From Brasenia schreberi (taxonomy: Eukaryota; Streptophyta; Magnoliopsida; Nymphaeales; Cabombaceae): DNA of 64,000 nucleotides. Where the stretch lies: the NCBI GenBank assembly GCA_036023115.1, contig JAYKKT010000049.1, positions 1,178,001-1,242,000 of the forward strand. Reading direction: 5' to 3'. Numbering within the stretch: the first letter of the stretch is position 1; the number at the start of each line of letters is the position of its first letter. A program made the position numbers and the translations under genes. The notes beneath the pieces are model-generated. The model worked only from the letters and a program-made list of their open reading frames with translations, searched no databases and was not told the DNA's origin. Shown in pieces: positions 47,261 through 56,555 of the stretch.

Positions 47261-49617
47261 CCCCCTCAAACTTATGGCACCATGATCAAAAGTTTGTTAA
47301 CTAAAAATTAAAATCATGCTTCTCACAGTGATTTGGTGAAGACATCTACAAGCTAGTATTCTGATCTCACATAGTGTAATGCCAAATTGCCTTATAGATA
47401 TTCCTCACAAATGTAATGGCAGTGCATTTTAATATGTTTGGTGCACTCATAGAAAGTATAATTATTGGCTATATACATTACACTCTTATTTTCGTAGTAC
47501 ATAATTAGAATAACTTTAAATGATACTCTCAGATACTGAAGTAGTCGTTTAAGCTAGGTCAGTTTAGTGGTTGTGTTGACCATTGCATGATACTCAACTT
47601 CAGTGGAAGAGAGCGATACCTTTTATTGTTTCTTGCATTTTCATTATATAAGGGAGTTGTCAAGGAAAATATAGTAACCTGTTATGAAATGCCTGTCCTT
47701 TACATCACCATCCCAGTTGGCATCAATATAAACAATTAATTGAAGTAAAGACGAAGTGGATAGAAATACTCCTTTAGTTGTGATTTGCCGAACATATCGA
47801 ACGATCCTCTGTCTGTAATGTTAAGACATGTGGATTGCATGAGTAATGTCAGGACGTGTTATGGTGAGATAAGTGAGTATCCTAGTAAATAGTAGGATCT
47901 CTCAACAACTCTCCATCAATATTGCGTAAGTATAACAAGTAGTATAATCATACAACACCATTAATTCAATCATTTTGTCAAACCAAGCTTTAGGAGCTTG
48001 TTTGAGACCATATAATACCCTTTTTAGTCATAAGACTTGTTTTTTCGAAATATTAAGACTAGGAAGAGGTTTTATATATACCTCTTTCTTTAACCAACCA
48101 TTTAAAAAAGTATTTTTCAAATTGAATTGATAAATTTTTCAATGCTTAACAATATAAACTATTATAAAAATTATGATTGTTGTCATCCTAGCTACAGGAG
48201 CAAAGGTTTTCTTATAATCAATCTTATATTCCCGTGAGTAACCCTTTGCAACTAATGTAGCTTTATAGTAGTCAAGAAAATCATTACCATTATCTTAATC
48301 TTATATACCCACCTACATCCTATAGACTTTTTATTTTGAGGTCTAGGAACATCCCATGTTTGAGCTCTATATAAAGATCTAGTTCTTCATTCATAGCTTG
48401 AATACAAACCTGGGATGATTGGGCTTCTTTAAAAGTTCTAAAAGGCTCGATGTCTTGGTGAAAAACTATCATAGGAAACGAATCGTTTAGGAGGTCTAGA
48501 GTCATGATTGGATTTTCTAAGCATAAGTTGGGTAATATTATGAGGTATCCTAGAATAATGTTGATCAAAAGGAACTACATAATACCTTGAAGACGTGTCT
48601 TCATCCTGATCATTTTTTAGAGTTATCACATCGTCTCCTAAAATATCATTAAAAAAGGAATAAGTAGAATCATTAATAGAACTAATATCATCCATACCTT
48701 TAAACACATATTCATGTTCAAAAAATTTGATATCTATGGATACATAGAGTTTATCATTTTTATAGTCATAACATCTATATCCTTTTTTATTTATTTCATA
48801 CCCCAAAAATTCACATTCTATGACACAAGAGGATAATTTATCATTTTTGTCAGTATAAACGAAACGTTTGCATCTGAAAATTCTTAGTCTAGAGTAGTTA
48901 GGAGAAATTTTAAAAAGTTTTTCTATGGGAGACATGTTTTGTAAAATGGAAGAAGACATACAATTAATCAAATAAATAGCAGCAATGATTGGTTCTACCC
49001 AAAAAAATTTAGGAACCCTAATAAATAAGAGTAATATTCTTTTGGTTTTTAGAATACGATGATGTTTACATTCTGAAATCCTATTTTGTTAGTGAGTCAT
49101 AGTGAAATAAGATTGATGAATAATTTTGAATTTGAGAAGATAGTTTTTAAATTCTTTAGACATAAACTTCCCTCCTAAGTTAGTTCTGAAGCTACAAAAG
49201 ATATACTCATATATATGCTGATATATATCTAGTGAAATCATCGATGAAAATAACATAGTAAAAAGATATACCTCCTTTAAACATAACGAGTGCAGGATCC
49301 CAAATATCTGAGTGAACAATTTCAAAAGGTCTCATGGTAACAAGTGTTTTATTTAAAAAAGGGTTCTCAATAATCTTTGTTCTAAGAGGATATTTATACA
49401 ACTTTGAACGTTAAGATGTCATAATCTTTTGTGTCATAAAAGTGCATCATTTAGTAAAACATTAACATATCATATACTATGCAAGTAATCCATGATATAA
49501 AGTTCGCTCTCCCTATGACAACGACCAATCACCTTTTTCGATAGGCGATCCAATACCATATATCCCATGGATAAAAAAGTTACAACACAACTATTATCCA
49601 AAATTTAAGATAAAAAC
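47261..49617 (-). pseudogene. Ty1/copia pol relic adjoining the ERF gene
   Basis: On the minus strand from right to left: a degraded gag/protease region (about 49617-49420); integrase at 49401-49207 with RPFEIVHSDIWDPALVMFKG and YYVIFIDDFTRY (the HSDxWGP...FIDDxTR block with the first catalytic Asp), then a C-terminal integrase and linker frame at 48971-48438 with CKRFVYTDKNDKLSSCVIEC and EFLGYEINKKGYRCYDYKND; RT in pieces (48430-47700); and RNase H (about 47700-47261). Its 5' LTR and primer-binding site are absent: homology ends at about 49617, about 20 bases before the ERF start. Confidence 0.8.
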
Positions 49618-49620
49618 AGG

Positions 49621-49709
49621 CATACAAGGGCGTTCGTCATGACATGGAGGCCGGAGAATGAGAATGTAGCCGATGCTGGTGTCCAAAAGCCATACAAGGG
49701 CGTTCGGCA
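49621..49709 (+). repeat. Direct repeat of about 19 bp across the ERF start
   Basis: CATACAAGGGCGTTCG(T/G)CAT occurs at 49621-49639 and 49691-49709. The second copy encodes YKGVRH of the AP2 domain; the first sits at the copia junction just before the ATG. Spacing is 70 bases. Confidence 0.85.
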
Positions 49710-50135
49710 TCGAAAATGGGGTAAGTGGGTATCGGAGATCCGATTGCCAGGTTCGAGGGACCGATTATGGCTGGGCTCATATTTGATCCCAGAAGCTGCA
49801 GCAATTGCTCATGACACTACTGTGCTCTACCTACGCGGCCCTGATGCAGTTCAACACTGAACTTCCCCACTGATGCCCCTACCTTCCTTGATGTCGGCAT
49901 GCCACCAAAGTCTGTCCGGAGAGTTGCGACAGAGGCCGGCACGGCCATGGACACAGAGTTGACATCAAGGTTGCACCTCAACACTCACAACTTAGGCCAT
50001 GGTTGTGGAGATGAAAGCACTCAGAACTGCATGATATGGGATGATTTAGAAGACGTCACCAAGGGCTACATACTAAACCAGCTAACAGAAGAGCAGTTGA
50101 GCATCTCAGTGGACGATACGGAAATTTTCATATAA
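49639..50135 (+). pseudogene. DREB-type AP2/ERF transcription factor, ERF019-like, one frameshift
   Basis: The first frame (49639-49860) has a short N-terminus and a full AP2 domain: YKGVRHRKWGKWVSEIRLPG, SRDRLWLGSYLIPEAAAIAH and DTTVLYLRGPDA, with Val14 and Leu19 as in DREB-group proteins. A net loss of one base at about 49845-49857 moves the frame, after which LNFPTDAPTFLDVGMPPKSV, RRVATEAGTAMDTE, an acidic middle and LTEEQLSISVDDTEIFI run to a stop at 50133. The PKSVxxxAxEAGxAMD block and the acidic SISVDDxEI end are typical of the ERF019/ERF020 group. Such proteins bind DRE/GCC promoter elements in the nucleus. Repaired length would be about 165 residues, normal for the group, with no intron. 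An alternative start ATG at 49644 is in another frame. The copia relic replaces the upstream region, so a native promoter is unlikely. A sequencing error is possible. Confidence 0.88.
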
Positions 50136-50585
50136 AATTCAGTCTAATTTCTTCTAATGTTTATTTCGTGAATATCATCTTTTAAATATGAGAGGTGGCA
50201 TTCGAAGATCGATTCACAGGTTCATTCTCATGCATTATGCATGTGTGGATCTGTTTTCAAATTTTCTTTTCTGGTGTAGATCTTCTCTTTTGCTTGAATT
50301 TGGCAAGCTAGGGTTAGGCAAACCCTAGCAAACTCGCACATCCCCAGAATTGAACTTATGAATTTCCACTTGAAGGTTCTATTGAGTCAACCCTGTAGCC
50401 AGGAGAGTTGTGGCTCCTTGTGCCGGTTTTCTTTTCGACTTATATATTACAGCCACAGATTCAACTGTGAACGATTGCATTTTCACTCAATCTTCTTCAA
50501 TCTTCGGGTGTGGCGATTAACCTACCTCTGCTCAATGTAGATCCGCCACTCTTGATCCATTTAAGACATATATTAGCTAGTTGAT
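50136..50585. other. ERF 3' flank, no gene
   Basis: This follows the ERF stop and contains a plausible 3' UTR but no clear polyadenylation motif that I would assert. The frame at 50358-50540 shows no domain. Confidence 0.4.
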
Positions 50586-50589
50586 GGTT

Positions 50590-50708
50590 GTCAAACAAGA
50601 AACAGGATGAGCCCGGATGTTTTGAAGCTCAAATCTCGAACCAATGTCAGCTGACCGCTTTTGTCTTGATAAGTCTGTAAGCCGAGCCCACTGGAGCCCG
50701 TGCAAACC
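50590..50708 (-). mobile_element. tRNA-like SINE candidate
   Basis: The minus strand reads GTGGTTTGCACGGGCTCCAGTGGG..., with GGGCTCCAGTGGG resembling a Pol III A box, then about 45 bases on TTGGTTCGAGATTTGAGC resembling a B box. Spacing fits a tRNA-derived promoter. The 5' GTGGTTTG start is shared with the candidate at 51.37 kb. Confidence 0.45.
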
Positions 50709-50837
50709 ACAAAACAAGTCAGACAACAAGCAGCTAGAAAGAGACGTAGTGCTTTGAGGAGAAAATCTCATAAACTGCAGCTATAGACACAAATCGTCTC
50801 TAATTTGAATTAACAGGCTCTTCCTAATTCCTTATCG

Positions 50838-50872
50838 TGATGATGATGATAACAACAAAAATGATGATGATT
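50838..50872. repeat. GATGAT-rich simple repeat
   Basis: Short (GAT)n stretches near 50838-50872 and again at 51179-51194; no coding meaning seen. Confidence 0.7.
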
Positions 50873-51369
50873 GCTGTGGAAATTTGATTCCAAAACACAT
50901 GAAATCATAAAAAATAAAAAATTAGAAAAAAAAGAAGCGAACACAACATCATGTGAAAAGAAGTTTGCTCCAGATGCCTATTTCATGGGTACATCACAAT
51001 GATCTCACGTACCAAACCTTAATACTTGTGCATCTCCCATTTATTTGCCGTCTCCCAAATTGTCAACAAGAGATAATTACAAAAAAAGAAAGTTTCTTTA
51101 TAATACAGGGCTTTGGACCGTAAACTTTTCAGTTTTGGTCACAGTCTGTATCCAACACAAATTCAAGCCACGTCAGTAATGATGATGATGATGCCAGAAA
51201 AGCACAAAGGTCATTGTTTAACTCTCTTTTTTTTTGCCTAAAGCAATCTAGTCAAACTCTAACTGGCCTTCGTCGAGCCGACGGGGTCTCAGATAAAGGG
51301 CTATTACATGTCCATGGTTGTAGGGTCACACTAAGTACTATACTTATAACCTTTTGCAAGACTGACTGC

Positions 51370-51432
51370 TCTGAGGGATCGAACTCCCACAGATAACTAA
51401 GACTTATCGGGTCAAAGGCTCACAAACCACAG
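51370..51432 (-). mobile_element. tRNA-like SINE candidate (head only)
   Basis: The minus strand begins GTGGTTTGTGAGCCTTTGACCCG and has TGTGGGAGTTCGATCCCTCAG, a strong B-box match (GTTCGATCCC). The A box is weak. The 3' limit is not resolved; it may extend to about 51250. Confidence 0.4.
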
Positions 51433-51525
51433 AGAAACAGGGAGAGTTGTTTGTTTGTATGGTTTCTATCACGCATCCGGCATTGCATGCTCTGTGCATA
51501 TTTGGAATATGGATATGGAACATGT

Positions 51526-51624
51526 TAGGGATGGCAATGGGCGGGCCAGTTCTTCTCCATCAAGCTTCATAAGTACTGAGACCTTAACAGGGCGGCTTCG
51601 GGTTCTCTTTTCCCCAACAGGTAC

Positions 51625-51714
<90 letters not shown>

Positions 51715-51799
51715 GTCAGGCCATGTATCCCCATAGCTGAACCTGATTGGGTCGGGTTGGATCAGGGTTGAACGGATTCGGTCAATATTGGCACCCCTA
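51526..51799. mobile_element. hAT-type MITE containing a TA microsatellite
   Basis: Tips TAGGGATGGCAAT and ATTGGCACCCCTA are inverted repeats (11 of 13 matching). The flanking 8-mers GAACATGT (51518-51525) and GACCATGC (51800-51807) match at 6 of 8, a decayed hAT-length target duplication. About a third of the element is a TA array. No transposase. Confidence 0.65.
51627..51712. repeat. (TA)n microsatellite, about 86 bp
   Basis: Uninterrupted alternating TA within the hAT MITE. The Ile-Tyr repeat frame over it is an artefact. Confidence 0.95.
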
Positions 51800-51807
51800 G
51801 ACCATGC

Positions 51808-52888
51808 GGATTCAGAACCTTATTTGGATCATTGGGGGTTCATGTGCAGGAACCAGATCTGTTAAGAGTAGGATTTATCTTAATTACCAAGGTATTCAAA
51901 TTAAAAAATCTGTTTGTGTGAAGATTGCAAAGCTTCATTTACATGAACGGAGCTGCACAAGGAGAGCTGGTAAATGTAGTGAGCTTCTAGTTATACATCA
52001 CGGTTAGACTTGTGACGAGCTATTTTGGACTGAATCAAAAAAGTTAATGCTGATGCAAATTTTTAACAAATAAGAAAAAAATGAAAAGTTCCATTGCTTT
52101 TGACGTCAATTTCTCGTTGATAATGGGCTAGCAAAGGAGAAGAACGAGCCAAACAAGGGTATAACTGGTAGATCGTTTGATCCAACTCTAATCAAGTTCT
52201 TAATTATGGTCACCTTGTTAGCTCGTCTGAGCTGAGCCATGTTAGGTGAGCTGAATATGTGTTGCTTATTAAAGTTAAAAATCTTAACTTTCCCATTCAA
52301 CTTTGAGTAGAAAATATAACCTTTCGTTAGTAATTGAGCTTGTTTTTAGTACATTTCTCGGTTAGATGGAAAGACTTGATCATTAAATTATATCATACCA
52401 CCTATTTCAGTGTGTTAATATAATGGAAAGCCAGTTTACACCTTCATAGACTCCCCAAGGCTTTGGTTCCAAAGATGTGCATCAACCCAGTTTTTTAAGT
52501 GAAGCTTGCAATCCAATTGCCATTCCTCTCTCTATCAGGCCACCCAAAACCATGCATCCCCTTTGCGCACCATCTCAATTAAGTCTAAACACAGTTATTT
52601 AGCAGACCAACAAACCCTAATTGTTATAATTGCCTTACTTCATATACTAAGGACTTCACGGTTGTAGCATCTTGAGAGAACTTCAAAAAGGTCTTTTGAA
52701 GAATTTTTCTCAGGATGATACAAATGCTGAAATGTCAGCATAAAACATGCCTCTGTTGTGTCGTGTCTAGGGTTGGTAGGAATCGAGTACTTTGCGGTTC
52801 AGCTTCATTCAACTTGCTAATTGGTTTTTGTTCAGTTTATCCAAGATACAAATCAAATACGAGCCAACTCATTAGGCCTTGCAAGATG
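51808..52888. other. No gene recognised
   Basis: Low-copy-looking DNA with small frames (51804-52007 +, 52106-52300 -) that show no domain. Confidence 0.4.
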
Positions 52889-52896
52889 AACGTGAA

Positions 52897-53440
52897 TAGG
52901 GTTTTTCATGGTTCGGTTGTAGCCTCAACCTCGAACCAAACCACTAGTTTCAGTTCTCAACTTTTAGAGAACCGAACCGCCGGTTCTGGTTTGGTTCATT
53001 TTTAAACCACGATTCTAGTAATTTAAGAATTTTGCTAAATACAATCTATTATGCCATGAGATTATTTAGATCCATGGTCCACACTTTGTGCTATAAAACT
53101 AATACATGTAAACTTGTCAAGATTTAAATCCATATAAGTATATATAAACTTTATGTATATTAACATTTTATAAACTTTAAATCCATATAAGGATATAAAA
53201 CTCATATACATGAACTTACAAAATTATAAAGATTATATATAAGTTTTATAACCTTATATACATATAAAATGTTAATATATATATATATATAATGGTTTGG
53301 TTCCAACACCGGAACCGTGAAATGAACTGCCAGAATTTTTTCACCTATAACCGAATTGAACCGAACCACATTGACAGGCATCTAGAACCGAACTGAACCG
53401 ACAGTTTGTTTCAGTTCTGACCGCTCCATGAACACCCCTA
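52897..53440. mobile_element. hAT-type MITE, 544 bp, 8-bp target duplication
   Basis: It begins TAGGGTTTTTCATGG and ends CCATGAACACCCCTA (13 of 15 inverted matches). AACGTGAA (52889-52896) and AATGTGAA (53441-53448) flank it, matching at 7 of 8. Sub-terminal GGTTCGGTT / AACCGAACC motifs are abundant at both ends and the centre is an AT-rich stretch with partial TATATAA repeats. No transposase. The TAGGG(G/T)T tip is shared with the 51.5 kb element. Confidence 0.8.
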
Positions 53441-53448
53441 AATGTGAA

Positions 53449-53939
53449 CAACAGTTGCTCGACTCAACTAAGCCAATTTCATGTTTTATAAATAGTTGAA
53501 ACACATGCCCCCAAGTTCTATAGTGAAAGTTGAAAAGTTCTTCCTGTCATATTCCTTTTTGGTTTTAACCCTTAAATATCTAGCTATTATCGGTTGTATT
53601 TCTTTTGTCTTCCTGGTGAGGTTGGCGATAAGATGATGCCTGAAAAGATCCCAGCAGTGGTTTACCATTGTAAAGGATCTCTATGAGTGTCGAGAGTCGA
53701 TATGCAACAACCACGGTAGACGGTACCTGGGGCGCCCCACAATAAGTCGAGACCTAAAGCCAAAATTTAAATTTGGGGCCTAAAATTATAAGAGTTTTGG
53801 GACCCAGCTAGAAAATTGGATATTAATCCTCAAAGTCTAGCACAGAACCATGGGTGCTCTCAACCACCAGAGGGAAGGATCAAGTTTGGCTTGTTAGCAC
53901 CCATTGTCCATAATGAGATGCTCGCAAACATGCTGTGTT
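53449..53939. other. No gene recognised
   Basis: One short minus-strand frame (53486-53668) has no domain. Nothing else seen. Confidence 0.4.
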
Positions 53940-54090
53940 TCTAAATAAAAAACATTGACACGGCTGCAAACGAGACAAATGACAGGAGGCTGAAGCCTAA
54001 CACAGACACATGCACACTCCAGGAATCGAATTCACCACCAGCCATGCGGGAGTCCAAGAGACCTGCTAAACGAGCTAACGAAGCTCTGCA
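53940..54090 (-). mobile_element. tRNA-derived SINE
   Basis: The minus strand reads TTAGCTCGTTTAGCAGG (A-box-like, reverse complement at 54062-54078), then GGTGAATTCGATTCCTGG (B-box, reverse complement at about 54017-54033), then GTGTGCATG and AGGCTTCAGCC, and a T-rich end near 53945. The B box and the AGGCTTC(A/G)GC block are shared with the 60.05 kb copy. It is too divergent from a tRNA to be a tRNA gene. Confidence 0.65.
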
Positions 54091-55549
54091 TCTGGATCAT
54101 TTCAATCTTTTAGTTGCCTATCTCCAAAAGCATCAGTTGGTTGTTTTGCCAATTTCCAACTCAAGGGTCAGGTCTCATGAACCTGAGTTTGAAGCTCAAA
54201 CTAAAGAAAGGATCACGTGCAGGTGTGACTAAAATCACCCATATATATTATGCCAAATGACAATTCGTTAGGGCATGTAGGATTTACACACAATATAATG
54301 CATGTCGCCAATGTGGGATCTAGAAATTCTTTTGGGATGGAGCGAATGGCCCCTTGAACGGTTTTGGTTGGGGAGAACTATGTATTATATAGCCCATGAA
54401 TCACACCATGGTTTATATAGACTTTAAGTTGATTATATACCCCCACATCGGCTCAAATGTAGATCCCGCCACTGCATGTCACCCAATTAGTCACAAATTT
54501 GTTATGCATAATTTCCCAGAGAAACAAGCAGTTTTCCTGGACTATGTGAGCTCTGCATTATCTTCAATAGCTTGATTAAGGATCCCCATGTCGTTGCGCA
54601 TAAGCACTTTTATGAAAGAATTCTCCAGCATTCTCTAGGCACAAATCAAAGGAATCCTTGCTACTTAACTATTTGGAAGAACCATTAAATGCTCTAGCGT
54701 AAGATCCAGAGAGAGTAGCCGAATGCAAGTAAACTTGAATCTTTTCTAAACGCGCACACATGCGCACCAATCAGAAGACCTAGTGTGCGCATACGCTTTA
54801 TAGAAATGGATGCACCACTGCGTATTTACTATTCTCTTATCTAAACGCTAAAATAAATTTAAACGCCTTATTTGAGGGAGGCCCTTTCCAAGTAAAGTTG
54901 AATGTTGAGCAGCCAAATAAATGAGATTACAGTTATCCATTTGGTCGTTGACACCAATAGAATTGGTCTTGGAACTTTCCTTTTCTCGTTAGATTTGATG
55001 AACTTGTAGACGTACAATTAGCTTTTCAAATATTTAGTCTAAATGATAACGACTTGCAGGTTCCTCATTTTGCTCTCCAATAACCTCACGCTAATTGTAT
55101 CATCTGTGTTGCCGTTGAACTTCGTATTTACGCAACTGTTGATGTGGGTGGACAGAGAAAGTGGATTTTCTGTATCATATTTGTGTTGGGTATTCGTGCC
55201 ATGTGTTACATTACCTGTACCTTTTTGTTTTCAGTTGTGTTCGTGTCGTCTTTTGTATTCGAGAGTGTAAAACAGGTCAACTGAAGAATGACTTGAATTA
55301 TTTATGTTATTTTTTAGTGGATATATTCATATTCATATCTATGTCACTTATTGCCAACCCTAAGGCACAAGCATGTTCCGTTTCGGGTTCTAAAATTAAC
55401 AAGCAACTCGGCTCTCTCTTGTCGACGAGCAGTAAACAGGCAGACTTATCTCGGTTCAATTGAGACAAGTTCCACTCAAACCAAGATTTAGTCCGACTCG
55501 TCTTGGTAAGCTTGACTCACTCTCATAGGCCAACCCTTTGAATCTAACA
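54091..55549. other. No gene recognised
   Basis: Frames at 54044-54232, 55043-55270 and 55161-55463 lack domains; the last two overlap and are hydrophobic because of T-rich DNA. A promoter-like TATATAGACTTTAAG at about 54413 follows CCAATGTGGGATCT near 54309, which could be an old LTR, but no pair was found. Confidence 0.35.
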
Positions 55550-55665
55550 GGGCATTAGCTCATCTGATAGGGCGTTCTGACTCACAGAATGCAGGTCCTG
55601 AGTTCGATACCTGGGGTTTGCGTACGGGCCTTTGGCGTCCCCGTTGTAACCAAAAACAAAAGCGT
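55550..55665 (+). mobile_element. tRNA-derived SINE
   Basis: TAGCTCATCTGATAGGG (55556-55572) fits an A box and GGTCCTGAGTTCGATACCTGG (about 55594-55614) a B box, with tRNA-like spacing. It is followed by GGTTTGCGTACGGGCC and ends in an A-rich CCAAAAACAAAAG near 55660. It cannot fold into a full tRNA with a matching acceptor stem, so I call a SINE. Confidence 0.65.
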
Positions 55666-55862
55666 AATAGCTCAAGTGACTCACCCAACCGAGCAGACAA
55701 TGACGGAATCCAAAACATGATGTGAAAGGTTTAAGCTGTCATCATCTCTTGAATGAAGGTAACAATCAACGGTAAGGACATCAACCACAAAATTAAATGG
55801 AAGTCATCAAATGCCAATATCAACTTTTCTATGGTGCTCCCTTTCTTCGTTGGATTTGTATG

Positions 55863-56028
55863 CAGAGGGTTGGGTTACTTCCGGTCTGGGTAAGTATTAG
55901 GTTGACACGGATCCGACTCGGGTCTTTGTTCGGCTCCATGTTCAAGAACGGACACCACATGGTCACGTTCAGGACCCTCGCAATTCGCAGGTCAACCCAA
56001 CTACATCTCTCTCTCTTATGTGCATTAT

Positions 56029-56094
<66 letters not shown>

Positions 56095-56207
56095 AATTAT
56101 AATACACATGTGTGCCATTACTTGTAACATGGAGCCGAACAAAGACCCGAGTCGTGTCCGTGTCAACCTAATACTTACCCAGACCCGAAGTGACCCAACC
56201 CTCTGGT
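55863..56207. repeat. 80-bp inverted repeat around an AT microsatellite
   Basis: The left arm (55863-55941) and right arm (56127-56207) are near-perfect reverse complements: GGGTAAGTATTAGGTTGACA is matched by TGTCAACCTAATACTTACCC, and similarly for GGGTCTTTGTTCGGCTCCAT. The spacer holds (AT)n at about 56035-56090. Arms could form a long hairpin. No terminal duplication was recognised. The overlapping frames on both strands come from the AT array and the arms. Confidence 0.85.
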
Positions 56208-56321
56208 TGCCTTTTACCAGGATTGGCTGGCGCAAGGCTGCTTTAGAATTAAATGGTTGGAGTGACGCCCTGCCTCCGACTCGTAGAATAAGTAAAATAA
56301 CTTTACAAGTAATGGCACACA
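56109..56321. repeat. 19-bp perfect inverted repeat pair
   Basis: TGTGTGCCATTACTTGTAA at 56109-56127 and its exact reverse complement at 56303-56321, overlapping the inner edge of the larger inverted repeat. Confidence 0.85.
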
Positions 56322-56555
56322 CAAGTGGGAGTTTGGCTGGGGCAGTTCATCTCTCAAAAGACAAAGTAAGTGGCTGAAGATAGCTCGAAAATCTCGTATA
56401 AAACAAAATGGTTTGATTCTATTTTGCAGTAAGAATATGAACCATGAAAGCGTGGCCTATGAATGGTGGTGCACCGTAGTGGAGACCCACATGTTTATAT
56501 GCACTTATACACGTATATACATATAAACATCAACAATATACCTTTTGTAAATACA

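Noticed and set aside
51455..51736. 93-codon frame ending in Tyr-Ile repeats
   Set aside because: Created by the TA microsatellite in a hAT MITE.
55797..56322. Overlapping frames of 89-117 codons on both strands
   Set aside because: They read through an inverted repeat and an AT array; the Ile-Tyr runs are artefacts.
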